Part shown: in pieces, positions 37,404-48,714 of the stretch
Layout: each line of letters opens with the position of its first letter
Position numbering within the stretch: position 1 is the stretch's first letter
DNA from: Benincasa hispida
Lineage: Eukaryota; Streptophyta; Magnoliopsida; Cucurbitales; Cucurbitaceae
Length of the DNA: 64,000 nt
NCBI RefSeq assembly: GCF_009727055.1
Contig: NC_052354.1
Coordinates: 35,863,185 to 35,927,184, forward strand
Direction: 5' to 3'
Notes under the pieces: model-generated
The model's input: only the letters and a program-made list of their open reading frames with translations
Database searches by the model: none
Told to the model about the DNA's origin: nothing
Program-made: the position numbers and the translations under genes

Positions 37404-37855
37404 AATATAGCCTGGTAAGGGTATAAGGTTCCTTATCTTTTGAAGAGAACCAGATAGGTTGAATTTTGATTTTTTGGAATAAGAAAAAAAAAGGTAAAAT
37501 AAAAAAAATCAAAAGACTCAAATGACTTTAAAGAGTTGAAAGAAAGAAAAGACTCAATAGACTCGTAAGGACTAGGGGAACAAAACTCGAATATATATGA
37601 AATATCAAGAGTCAGAACAAGGCGAGGTCTTTTGACCTCTAACTCTATCACCCGAATCTCGTCAGATTTAGGCTCGAAATCCTCCTTAACCTCACAAACT
37701 GGCGCATGGATTGAAGTCCTCATCATCACTAGAGTAGTAACACTCCACAAGAAACTTTGCCTTTAAGGTACAGACGATGGCTTGCTCTGACACTCTCCAG
37801 TTTCTGCACGGCCTTTGTCAGCTGGGTAACATGGTCGATAATACTTTGCAACTAA
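37404..37855 (-). repeat. Non-copia LTR-retroelement relic, part left of solo LTR E
   Basis: This unique-looking DNA sits between copy D and solo LTR E. It joins across LTR E (target duplication GCTTG) to 39944 onward and so belongs to the same older element. An open stretch of 105 codons on the minus strand has no domain I recognise. Confidence 0.4.
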
Positions 37856-37860
37856 GCTTG

Positions 37861-39938
37861 TGAAGGAAATCACAAACAGAGATCTCCATGAGCAACGGAA
37901 GTGGATCATTTCAAATTCCATTCAGATTGAACATAACAATTACAGTCTAACCGGAAATGAATAGATTATGCATATACAGAAATTATAGCATGCTACAATA
38001 GGATTCAAAGGATAGAGTATGCGTACCTTTGAAGAACCATTCTTCAAGTAACCCTCGATCAGTCTCCAATGCGTGCACAACAACACTCAAACGCAACGAC
38101 CGGAATAGGTAACAGCACGAACATGAACACAGCATCCACGGACGTATGAATGCTTCTCAAACCCAATCGAGTCTAACTCGATTCACGAACGGAGTAACAC
38201 CACCATCACAAGTGTTACCTTGGTATTCTCGGTGTGAAAATTCAGGAGTTGTGGGCTCTGTATGATCTTGGATTGAGGAACAAAAGAGGTATGTGATCGA
38301 GTAGACTATCAAGTAAGTGGGAGATATGAACACCGTCTATGGCATAGACGGTGTACTCGATCATTTAGTAAATGGAAACCTATCGCATAGATTTTGCTAC
38401 TTGATCGTGTAGCAATGATCGAAAAGAGTAACTATCGTATAGTCAACTCTAAACGATCGTGTAGGCTCTCAATAGCTATCGCTTAGTAAAAACTATTTTT
38501 ACTTAATAGCCCTTTTCCGTGAGAATTTGCCTTATGAATCAAAATTACTGATTTTGAAAAACAATTTTTCTTTTATCTCACGATTACTATAAAACTTCCT
38601 GTAACCTCCCACTCAATCGGTTATTAGAGAAAAAGAATTAGTTATCAAATAATTAATATATTATAAATAAATATGATAACCAACCAATCATATTATATTT
38701 ATAACCTATAGTTTTAATATTTCATCTCATGAAACATATAAACCATAGTCCTTTTTCTATTTTATGATACTTAATATAAATCATATTTACATTAATTCCT
38801 ATAAATAATGTATCTAATACATCACACCAATTATATCATATATAATTGAATTTCCTCTTGTTAATTTGAACACTTCAAACTAACTCAAAATCTGATTCTT
38901 AACTTGAACCCATTGAGCTACCAAGGGGACATCATGGACATACAGCTTGAAGCTTCAACTGTACGTGAATAACTGACTAAACTCTTTGGTCACGAGATCC
39001 ACCATCCGTTAATTGTCGAGCACGCCACTAAAGACCGACAGTTGAACTCTTCGTACTACAGATGTATTTCTGTGTCCATATAACTAATCAACAGTGCAAT
39101 AACCCTTCACAAATCGCTCATAAGTACAACTGGGCCAATTTACCTTTTTGCCCTTGTAGTTACATTTAACTCCTTAAGTATCACTGATTTCTCTAATGAA
39201 CAATAAGTCAAAGTTCTACTATGAATGAGTCATCTCTTCCAAAGAGAGGGTGTGACCACTATGTTCAAGACCCGGGATTAACCCTTAAGGGAGCAATTTA
39301 TCTACTTACCCCTTCTTCAAGGAAGGAATGAATTTCATCTTGTGTAACTGAGTTCCTAGCTTCCCAATCAGACAAATCCCCAAAAAGGTAGGCTTATTGA
39401 GTTGGCAATCTGGCCATTCTCACCCATACTGATCAAAGGACCGTCCTCATAGTCAGGAGTTCCCAAAACACTTAGGATTAAGGTCATGTCACCTATGGTC
39501 AATTTAGTGAAATGTAAGTCTCAATTATCAACGGTATTATATAAAGAGACTAATCATCTCGTGGTCCGGTCTTATACAAACTCTTTGTATAGGTCACACT
39601 TGCTCGCATGTCTCCACATGAATAGTCAGGATCAGACTATTTGTAGCATTTTACAACATTTGTAAATATCTACAAAGCGAGTCGTATCCGTAGTGTCACC
39701 ATTATAAGATATCCCTCCTTTATCCTTATATTACAGACCATTTAAGTTATTACTTAAGGCATGATCCACTTGTATGTCTCATATACATGCTTAAATTTAC
39801 ATGAAATAACCACGGATCTTAGTTTATTGGATATGAGTAAATGCAAATAAAATAACATTTATTTTATTAATAACAATGTGTGTACAAACAGTTACAAACT
39901 ACGAGACCACCGGAAGAATTAGGACACAAATCCCAACA
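37861..39938 (-). mobile_element. Solo LTR E of the copia family (2078 bp, reversed)
   Basis: On the minus strand it starts TGTTGGGATTTGTGTCC and ends GATTTCCTTCA. It is flanked by a perfect 5-bp duplication GCTTG (37856-37860 and 39939-39943), with no PBS, internal domain or PPT. That is the signature of recombination between two LTRs. It carries the TATATAATTG dyad near 38845 and CGATCG motifs at 38335-38480. Confidence 0.93.
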
Positions 39939-39943
39939 GCTTG

Positions 39944-41800
39944 TACATCTAGCTGAAACTGAAGAGTGCTATTAACAAGTTCAGAAATTAAGAAAAAAGT
40001 CATACCTGAACACGAATCTCTAAGAAGTGGTTCCTGCTCCTCCACCATATCGACGTAGACTACCTCATGCCTTTGAGCCTCTAGAAAATCAGAGGAATGG
40101 TCTGGCAACGGCACGTCCGACCTCTCAATTGAAGTTGCAAGTTGAGCAACAAGGTCACTCAGACTTTGTATGTCAGTTCTAGCCTCTGCCTCTGGGCAAA
40201 GACTCTCCCATTGGAAGCGCTCAAACTCTTGCTACCTACGAAGGTTGTCCTGCTGAAACTCAAAAGTACTGTCAACAAGCTCCATAACCAAAGCCTTTAA
40301 AGAGTTACCTGACCCTGAAGACTTAGCATGAGTCAACTGATGTGGTGCTGTGAAATCTTAGTTGTCCTAGCTCTACTGTCATCTTAAGTATCAATGGTCA
40401 AAAGACTCTTCCCATCTAGGATAATGAGACTCATAGTCCAGATGACCCTAATACCCCTCATTAGTGAATCCACATGGTGCTGGCATCCACTGCAACCTTG
40501 GACATGCTTGCATAAGATGCCCCTCGAGTAGGCAACTCCTGCACACCTCCACTTGTTATGAACTCCTTTCCATCAAGTGGCCAAGTAAGGAAGTCAACTC
40601 GGCAATGTGACTTCGAAGGCCACCTGACACAAAATGAAAACAAATCAAGGCAAAAGAAAACGTTAACTAAAAACTAACTAAAAAGAACTAATTGACTTCC
40701 CCGATAACAGCACCAATTTAGTACGTTCAGAGTTTACCGTCGCCCATAAACCCTTGCTACACAAATAAAATTTATAAATCATCAAACAAACTACTTATAC
40801 TAACTGGTAGTACAAATGGCAAGTCCGAGATCAAACCTCAGGGAAGCACAGAAGATTAGTTCGTCAAAGCTCGTTTTTAGTTAAAGAGGTAAAATGGGGG
40901 GTTTGGTGTGGATTGGATAAGTCGAATTGCAAGAAAATAAAATGCGAGAAAATAAAAAATAGAAATGCAATTAAATGAAATGACCTAGCTTAAGGGAATT
41001 GGAATTGACCAACACGACTCTTGTTCATCAAGTTATTTAAATGCAATTTTAGTTTCTTGACTATGCTTAGCCCAATTGATTGGAATCCCAACTAATGGTC
41101 CTAATTACCTAATTAATCGAGATGCATAGAAAAGGAATCAACTCCATACAAATTGACAAATCGCATTAAGTTCTAGGGATGACGCTAAGATGAGTGTTCG
41201 ACTTCCAACGTCTAATCAAACATTTAATGTGGTTTCTCTCTAGGTCGATAGGACAAACTACTTTCATTATAGACCACGAATTGCAAGCCTAACTAACCTA
41301 TTGCTTCCTTTGAGATTAACCTATAATTATATGTCACATATTACAAGTCATTCTCTAAGTATTCAAATTACACAATAAATTATTGGTTGTTAATAAATAA
41401 TAAAATTATGCAATTCATAAACACAAAATTCAGATTGAATCCCATAGACAAGAATATAGAAATTTCATTCAAACAAAACTCCCAAAAATTGCATTGTTCC
41501 AAAACCCCCTAAATTAGAAAATAGTTGGAATTTAACTTCCCATGGAGACAGAGAAGACAAATGCCGACATCGTTCCATTAATTACATGAGATGGAAAGAA
41601 AAAGGGAAGAAAACTACAAGTGGAGAGGTGAATGGAACCATTAAAAACATTGGAAGAATTGAGAGTTGGAGTGAGTTGGTAAAATATACCGACTCAACTC
41701 CACCAACATTTAAAGTTCGTAGACCAAACATTAAGTTGGTATATTATACCAACTTAAATAAACTCATGTTAGTGAGTCAAACACCTTCAGGGTGATGGAA
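39944..41800 (-). mobile_element. Non-copia LTR-retroelement relic (gypsy- or LARD-like), minus strand
   Basis: On the minus strand TTGGTGCTGTTATCGGGG occurs at about 40700-40720. It resembles the TGGCGCCGTTGCCGGGGA primer site of plant Athila/Tat-type elements. DNA on its 5' side on that strand (40720-41800) would then be LTR, and 40700 down to 37404 internal. A 56-bp stretch of it is also found at 24469. Minus-strand frames at 39899-40114 and 40461-40643 have no domain I recognise and no pol was found. Class assignment rests on the primer-site resemblance only. Confidence 0.45.
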
Positions 41801-43586
41801 GTAAGACACATGGACTATTAGGACATTAAGCTTAGACATCTAAATTACACATATTTTAGAATATTTACAATACTATTTAATTATAAATAGTATTTATAAA
41901 TTTTGAAATAAGATTAACAACTCAATTTTGATCTATATTATGAAAACTTAAAGAATAAATATTAAAAAAAAGATCTTGAATTTTTTTTAAAAATAAAATA
42001 AATATAGGGATCTTTTTAAATATAAAAATAATAAAAAAATATTTACACTTTATAGCAAAAAGTTTTAAACTTTTTGCTATAAAGTATAAATATTTTTTAG
42101 ATTTTATTATTTATAAGAATATATATATATATAATTGTAGCATAAGTAAATTTTGTTAAAAAAATAAATAACAATTTTAAATTAATTCGGAGTCAATTTA
42201 AGTGACTCATAAATTTCATTTGTTTGAATCTTTTACTAATTAAATTAGGTTATTCAAATTTTTTTAATACCCCAAATCAACTTAGAAAACTCCATGATCT
42301 TAATTTCTTGATTTGGGACCCATGAAATCTAAAACACATTTTATTAAATTAAAAGTTCAATAAGTTAATGTGGATGATTTAGTATCAATTTTTTCTATTT
42401 TCTTTCTTTTTTTAAAAAAAAGAAAAGAAAAAAGAAAAGTCTATTGCCTTTTTGTCCCATTGAAAGTCACCCTTGGTTGGCACTTTACATAAACTTAAAA
42501 GGTGAAGGGGAAGTTCATTTCCTTTGATCCTTATCCATGTCTTTGTATATGTCCTTTCTACACACTAATTGGGGAAAGAATTAGGTGGCATGCATTTAAT
42601 AGTGTGACAAAGACAGACCATTAAATTGACAAACTTTAATGTTCAATTTCATTTTCAGTCTCTCATCTAATTTTTCTTCTTATAGCCAATAATAATAATT
42701 TCTTGTTCTTTTCACATGTAATCTATAAGAAGAATTTCTTGTTCTTTTCACATGTAATTTTTGTTGGGGTACTTTTAATAAATTTTAAATTTAGCTTTTA
42801 ATTTATTATCTATCATCATTTTATAAATTTTAAAAACATATTTACCTAATAAATTATTATTATTGCTATATAAAGACTAAAAATAAATATTTGAATGAAA
42901 ATATAATGACCATAATAGTAGTTTAACCAAATAATATAATTGAAAATAATAGAATAAATTTTGCTTTGTGTCTATGACGGCATTAATGAATTCAAATACG
43001 TATGACCCGTGTCTATTTAGTTTCAAGTTTTTTATTCTTGATTTTTTAAAATTAAATCCATCAATATTTATATTTTCTCGTTTTGTTATCTATTTTTTAT
43101 CAACATTTTTAAAAATTAGGTCAAATTTTTAAAAGAAACAAAGTATTTTTTTAATTATATATATACATATATTTTTTTGAAATTTAACAAAGATTTGTGA
43201 GAAACAAAACACTATTTTCAAAAATGAAATGATTATTAAACCGAATCTAATTATTTCATACATGCATAAAATCAATAACAAATTAAAACTATTTTCTAGT
43301 TTTTTTTTTTTTTTTTGGCTAACTAATGACTTAAGGTATGTTTAATTTTAGATTTACATTGAAGATAAAATTTGAGATTATCCCTAAAGTTTAAAAACTA
43401 AATTATTACAAATGAGAACATACAAATATTAAATCGTTATAGTAAATCAAAGTCTATGGACTAAATCGTTTCTTCCTTAAAACTTAGTAACTTTAAAACT
43501 TGAAGGACAAAAATGATTTTTAATTTTTTTTTTCCTTCTATGATATAGATATGGAGTTCATCAATTTTAATATTATAAATTATCAC
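41801..43586. other. Gene-free AT-rich intergenic DNA
   Basis: No coding region supported. It holds the hairpin at 42034-42098 and a degenerate TTTGGTAACCA-family-like stretch around 43005-43240 (TTTGTTATCTATTTTTTATC, ending TTATTAAACCGAATC). Confidence 0.55.
42034..42098. repeat. Near-perfect 32-bp hairpin
   Basis: The two 32-bp arms (42034-42065 and 42067-42098) pair at 31 of 32 positions and are separated by a single T. The arm core is CTTTATAGCAAAAAGTTT. It may be the centre of a decayed MITE. Confidence 0.85.
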
Positions 43587-43629
43587 CACTACAAGAATTT
43601 TGGTTATTCCCAACAATATTTCACCCGAC

Positions 43630-44470
43630 AACCAAAAGAGAGTTGGTAGTTTTAACCTCTCCTAGTGGTGGAATTAAGGGGTCAGGATAAATATTTGTCT
43701 TGACGGTTTACAAAAAATCGTCGGGATTTTAAACACTCTCGACGGTCTCCTAAGGAACTGTCAGGCTTATTGCACTTTTGTCCGACAGTTCTATTCAATC
43801 GTTCGGCTTTTTAATTTATCCTGACGATGCGCAACAACCGTCAGAATTTCTTATTCAAGCCCAGCAGTAGTCAACCAGCTGTCGGACAAGGTGTGCAGTA
43901 TACAAAACCCATCTACTAGAATTTTTTATGTTAGCCCGACAATGGGCGTTGAACCATCGGGAGTTTCTAATCAAGCCTGACGGTTCCGTGTAACCGTCAA
44001 ATATTCTAAGTTGTAATATAAATATAAAAAAGTTTTTTTTAATAGGAATTTGGGTAACTTTAGCCAACGATTTGACGACAACTGTCGAGATAAGTTCAAA
44101 ACTACCGACTGTGAGATTTAATCATTAGGCATTCTAAGAGTCTTTTGGAATTTAGTGAATTTGGGCTGACAGTTTTATGGTTTACTGTGGCAGTTATGAA
44201 CTATATCCCAACGGTGTTCAGTCAACCATCGGGCGCTCGAAGAGTCTGTTTGGAATTTGGTGAATTTTGGCCAACGATTGTGTCAAAACACCGTCAGGAT
44301 TGCGAGTTTTTAGAATTTGGTGAACTTAGGCCAATGGTATGTCAGACGACCATTGGGATTGCAAAGTTCTACTCGGTGAGTGGGTGACCGTCGGGACTTA
44401 TTAACTATATCCCGATGGTCTAGCAGACAACCGTCGGGAAAAAGTTCAATATAAATAGCCTCGATTCTTC
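43630..44470. repeat. CGTCGG subterminal repeat region of the CACTA element
   Basis: Short motifs such as ACCGTCGGG, TCGACGGT and CCCGACAA recur every 30-80 bp in both orientations. Such clusters are the transposase binding sites in En/Spm-type elements. A longer phrase, TTTGGTGAATTTTGGCCAAC, also recurs between about 44145 and 44335. Confidence 0.7.
44450..44458 (+). promoter_or_regulatory. TATA box of the CACTA element
   Basis: TATAAATAG lies just after the CGTCGG region and before pyrimidine-rich leader-like DNA (CTTCTTCTCCCC), the usual place for an En/Spm promoter. Confidence 0.5.
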
Positions 44471-45535
44471 TTCTCCCCAATTCTTCTTCTTCCCCTCTCC
44501 GCATGCCGTCGGGAAAGAGACATACCACAATACAAGTTGATTCAAACAAAGTGGACTTGCATCAGTAGCGCAATTAAACAAAGGTTTCACACAAGGGTTT
44601 TGTGGTATGTCTTTTTTCATATTTTATATATTTATTATTATTCACAATTGGGTTGCGTTTTGAAATTATGTGTGGGAGTGAAAATCATTGCATGACAAGG
44701 ATAAGCAGCAAAGGCCTATCTTTGAAATTCAAATATGTGAATGTGTTAAAATAAGCAGTAAAGGCCTAAAATTTAGTTGTTATTAGTCTAGATTGATCAT
44801 CTAGATTAGCATACTAAAATTGAATCTAACGTCAAAAGGGTTAGGTAAATTTTGGTTTTCATAAAATTATTCTAGGAAAATAGCCTAGACATAAGATTTT
44901 GAAACTTTCTCAAAGCATCTCAAGCCTTTCTACCCTTAGATCTACTTTTATAAGAACAAATTGTATAAGATCAAAAGAGGAATAAGATACGAAATTTAAT
45001 TTTATGTTTACCCTAACAAGCTCGTAAAAAATATATTTAATACAACAGTAGTTTATAGGTCATACTAATGAAGAGGCAATACTGGAGTACTTATAGTCGG
45101 AGCATATTGGCGCTCATCCTCTGTGGGAGATAATACTGGTTATTTTAGATCCATATTTTTATATAAACTAATGTTTCATTAAACTAATGACGTATAATTT
45201 CTTTAGAGTCTTTTGTACGATAACTAGGGTTGGAGGTGGATACTCTCGAAATGTTGATATGGATAAATATGTTCAATAATTTGGGAGAATTCTTATCGAG
45301 ATCGATCTTGAATGAGAGAAACCAACTTGCAACAATGCAACGAGGTTTAGAATTGCTATTGTACCAACGTTCGAAAATCTTTTTCCGTTCGTTATGGATC
45401 ATGGAGAGAGGTATTAATAGAAACATGAGAGCTTGTTAAGAGTCAATTATTGGTAAGACGGTCAATTTATATTTTACAAATTATATATGCATCGGCTTTC
45501 ATACTAATTAGTTTTTCTTTTCTTTCTGGATTCAG

Positions 45536-46484
45536 AATCATTTTATGTTAGACTTGACCAGGAAACTAGTCAATGATTTCATCGATGGACAGATGAAAAT
45601 TTTGTTCAAAAAGTATAAGGGAGAACTACACAGATACTACAAAAAATATGCAAGTTCTAAAGAGGCATGGGCATACGCCCACCTGATCGCCTTAAAGACG
45701 ACATAGAGGATTGGCACTTTCTATGCAACAAGTTTGAATCCACCGACTAGAAAGAAATATTTTTTGTGTTTTTTTTTTAGTTTTTGTTTACTTACATTTC
45801 AATGACTCATTTTATCTTAATTTCTCATTTTATTAGAAAGTGGCAGAGACGAATCAAAGGAATATGTCAGCCTTAAAGTACACTCATACAGCTGGTTCTA
45901 AGATTTTTATACGCATAAGAGAATCCACGGTAAGCTGGTTAAAGTACACTCATACAACTGGTTAAAGTACCATCTTAATATCTCATTTTCTTGTGAATTG
46001 TTTTACAGGAAGGACCACAATGGACCTAGTGGACTTATTTAAACAAACCACTGTAGGAGTGATAACACGTTTGTTAATCAGGCTGCGAATGATGCATATG
46101 TAAGTTTTTATTCCTCAATCTAACTTTATTCATATACAATTGTCATACAATAATTAGTCTTAATTATTGATGTAGAGTCAAATGGTTGAGCTGAGAGAAT
46201 CCTCCACCCAAGAAGGGTCTGAACGAATATCGGAGGAAGAAATATGCGAGCAGGTGTTGGGCATAGGAGTGGGCCTTAGTAGGATACCGAAGGGTAAAAA
46301 AGTAAAAAAATCTAGGGGATCATCGTCTAGTGCATCTTCATCAAGAATTATAGAGGAGCAACAAGAGATAGAATCCTTAAAGACTAGATTGGCTAAATTG
46401 GACGAAGAGGATGTCAAAAGACAATTTGAGATAGAGGATATGAAAGCTATGCTCTTACAGCTCATGAAAGATAGATCGAACTAA
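45536..46484 (+). pseudogene. Broken plant transposase-related gene (Ptta/En/Spm, Transposase_24-like); pieces 45536-45760, 45837-45929, 46009-46099, 46176-46484
   Basis: The four pieces are bounded by good splice sites. Piece 1 reads MLDLTRKLVNDFIDG and HRYYKKYASSKEAWA, then slips frame before EDWHFLCNKFESTD, with a stop after it. Piece 2 carries the family hallmark YTHTAGSKIFIRIRE. Piece 3 has DLVDLFKQT and, after a frame slip, NTFVNQAANDAY. Piece 4 reads MVELRESSTQEGSERISEEEICEQVLG, then a lysine/serine-rich linker and a coiled-coil-like end, to TAA at 46482. This is the accessory protein class of CACTA elements, not the DDE transposase, which I did not find. The frame slips mean it is not functional. 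Confidence 0.8.
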
Positions 46485-48180
46485 GTATGAGCTCTTCGAC
46501 TTTCGTAGTAAACTTAATTATAAGATTGTGTATGTAGTTATCCTGCAGTTATGGTACAACATAAAAAGTTAAATGATTGTGTATGTTGTTATCTTGCAGT
46601 TATGGTACCAACAAAAACGTATAGATATGTGTTTCAGTTGGTTTGTATATTACGATTGAGAATAATTTTGGGGTGGGAGAAGGAGGGGGGTATTTCAGTT
46701 GAATGTGTAAGTCAGTTTTATTGTGTAAGTTAGATTGTTTGATTGTGTAAGTTAGTTTGTTTCAGTTGATTGTGTAAGTTAGTTTGTTTATTATGATTGA
46801 GAACAATTTTTGGGGGTGGGGGGAGGGAGGGAGGTGTTTTAGTTGATTGTGTAAGTTAGTTTGATTGTGTATGTTAGTTTGTTTCAGTTGATTGCATATC
46901 TATATTTATGTACAAGTATGTTTAAGTTTAAGTTATGATTGAGTTGGTTTCTTAGTTTGTTGGATTTATGATTGAGGTAAGTTGGTTTCCTTATGATTTA
47001 GGTTTGTTTATGATTGAGTTTAATTCATTAATGTTCTTAGCTGGTTTCTTGGCAAGAGAGCAAGAAAACTTGTGATAGGAACGCATGGTCATCGCATACA
47101 CGATTAACACATATTACATATTCTTCAGTTTAACGCATGATCATCAACGCATAGCAATTAACGCATATCAAAAGAAAAAATTATCCGCACCAGCTTACTT
47201 GTTTGGATTTATACACAATTGTCCATTGAATTGTTTATAGTGTTTATTGAGTTTGTCCTAGTTCGTGACTTTCTACCTTGTTGAGTTTATTTATTTTGAT
47301 AAGTTAGACTTGTTTTTGTTTAGTTGTTATAAATTATTTTCGTTTATGTTTATGCATTTGCCAAGTGAATTTGAGTTCTATTGATCTTTTCTCTTAATTT
47401 TAATAAGCTTTAATTGCTTGTGTTGATAAGTTTAATTTATTTATGATTTCTATTGGTTTGTAGGTGTTTATAAGTTTTTGTTTTTTTGTTTTTTTGTTTA
47501 TGTTTGTGTGTAATTTCTTTTGATAAATTGAATTGTTTGTGTTTAGTTGTTCATAAAATTGTTGTTTCATGTCATTTTCTCTTAGTACTTAGTGATAATT
47601 TGGTTAATGAGAAAGGTTTCTATGAAAGAAGAGGTGGGTGTTTGATGGATTTCAACTTTTTGTTCCATTTCAATTAAGGTGGTTGTGTGGGTATTTCATC
47701 TTAGGTGTTCAGTGTATGACTAAATTAATTTGTGTTTATATGTTTGTGTCTATCTTTCTAAAATTAATGATTAGTTTCTATTTTCAAGTTCAAGCTAAGA
47801 TCTCTCTAAAATTATTATGTTCATCTCGAGTGCTTATTAATTCTTAAAGAAGATAAATTCTAATGATGTTATGTTGAAAACATTCAGGACAGAAGTAGGA
47901 AGATGCTTGAGTTTAAATTGGGTGTGGTGAAGCCAACGTCTTCATTAGAAAAAAGGTATGGTGAAACTAACAATGGGACTTGACGAAGTATTTAAGCTCA
48001 AAAGACAATTATTTAGGGTCAATAAGTAATTTTAAGGTTTTAGAGTCTTGTACTTATTATAATTATCAATTTCGTTTATCTCTAGAAGATGAATATAGCT
48101 TGGGGAGGGACGAATAATTATATTATTTTTGTTGAAGTGAATTAATTAATTGTTATGTTTGTTGAAAGTTAAGTTGTGTA
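46485..48180. other. CACTA-internal AT-rich DNA without supported gene
   Basis: TTGTGTAAGTTAGTTTG repeats occupy about 46700-46890, with a G-rich spacer (GGGGGTGGGGGGAGGGAGGG). A short dispersed-repeat-like segment with ACGCATGGTCATCGCATAC lies at 47080-47170. No DDE transposase domain was seen. Confidence 0.5.
46700..46890. repeat. Imperfect tandem repeats (TTGTGTAAGTTAGTTTG type)
   Basis: GATTGTGTAAGTTAG, GTTTGTTTCAGTTGATTG and a TTATGATTGAGAA phrase recur several times, separated by G-rich runs. Confidence 0.7.
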
Positions 48181-48304
48181 TACATATGTTATATTACTTT
48201 TAATATATCCATATAAATATTGTTAGTCAACCTTCTTCGATGTAGGTCAGTACCTCTATAATGTCAATTTTCGACTGACATTATAGCCCAATTTTGTACT
48301 AGTG

Positions 48305-48714
48305 ATAACAGGTTCATATACTAAATTGAATATTACTTTTTTGATTAATGAAATACTTTTATCGACGCTTACATATGCTGTGAAAGATACTTGCAATGAC
48401 CATTAATCCACCTTTAGCAACAATCTTATACGTTGCTAAAAATTAACTTCCAATGACAAATTTGCAATGTCATTGTATAAGACAAATAACAACAAATAAC
48501 ATGTTGCTACAAGTGAGTTCTTAGTAACACGTATATATCAGTAAAAGTTGACTTTTAGCGGCACACAGAGAATATGTCACTAAAACCTTTAACTACGTGG
48601 TTACAGTGACATTCTTAGCGACTCGTATCTCAGTGTTGTTAATATTTTTAATGGCGCTTTTGGACTTTTAGTAACACATTTTATGCACCATTGAAAGTGG
48701 TTTTTCTTATAGTG
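48305..48714. mobile_element. Right end of a second CACTA-type element
   Basis: It ends TTTTTCTTATAGTG, whose reverse complement CACTATAAGAAAAA is a CACTA terminus. The 350 bp before it carry repeated TTAGTAACAC / TTAGCGGC / TTAGCGAC motifs, different from the CGTCGG set, so it is a different family. Confidence 0.6.

Larger units (their letters stand above)
43587..48304 (+). mobile_element. CACTA (En/Spm) DNA transposon relic
   Basis: The left end CACTACAAGAATTTTGG is a classic plant CACTA terminus. Behind it are about 850 bp of subterminal DNA full of CGTCGG/CCGACGG-type motifs in both directions, then a TATA box and a transposase-related gene. A CACTA-type right end, TTTTGTACTAGTG, closes at 48304. 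Its subterminal repeat is different (ACATTAT on both sides of TTTTCGACTG) and the 3-bp flanks (CAC, ATA) do not match. The right end may therefore belong to another CACTA copy. Confidence 0.6.

Noticed and set aside
37433..37750. Minus-strand 105-codon frame
   Set aside because: No recognisable domain, lies in a retroelement relic beside a solo LTR; kept only as part of that relic.
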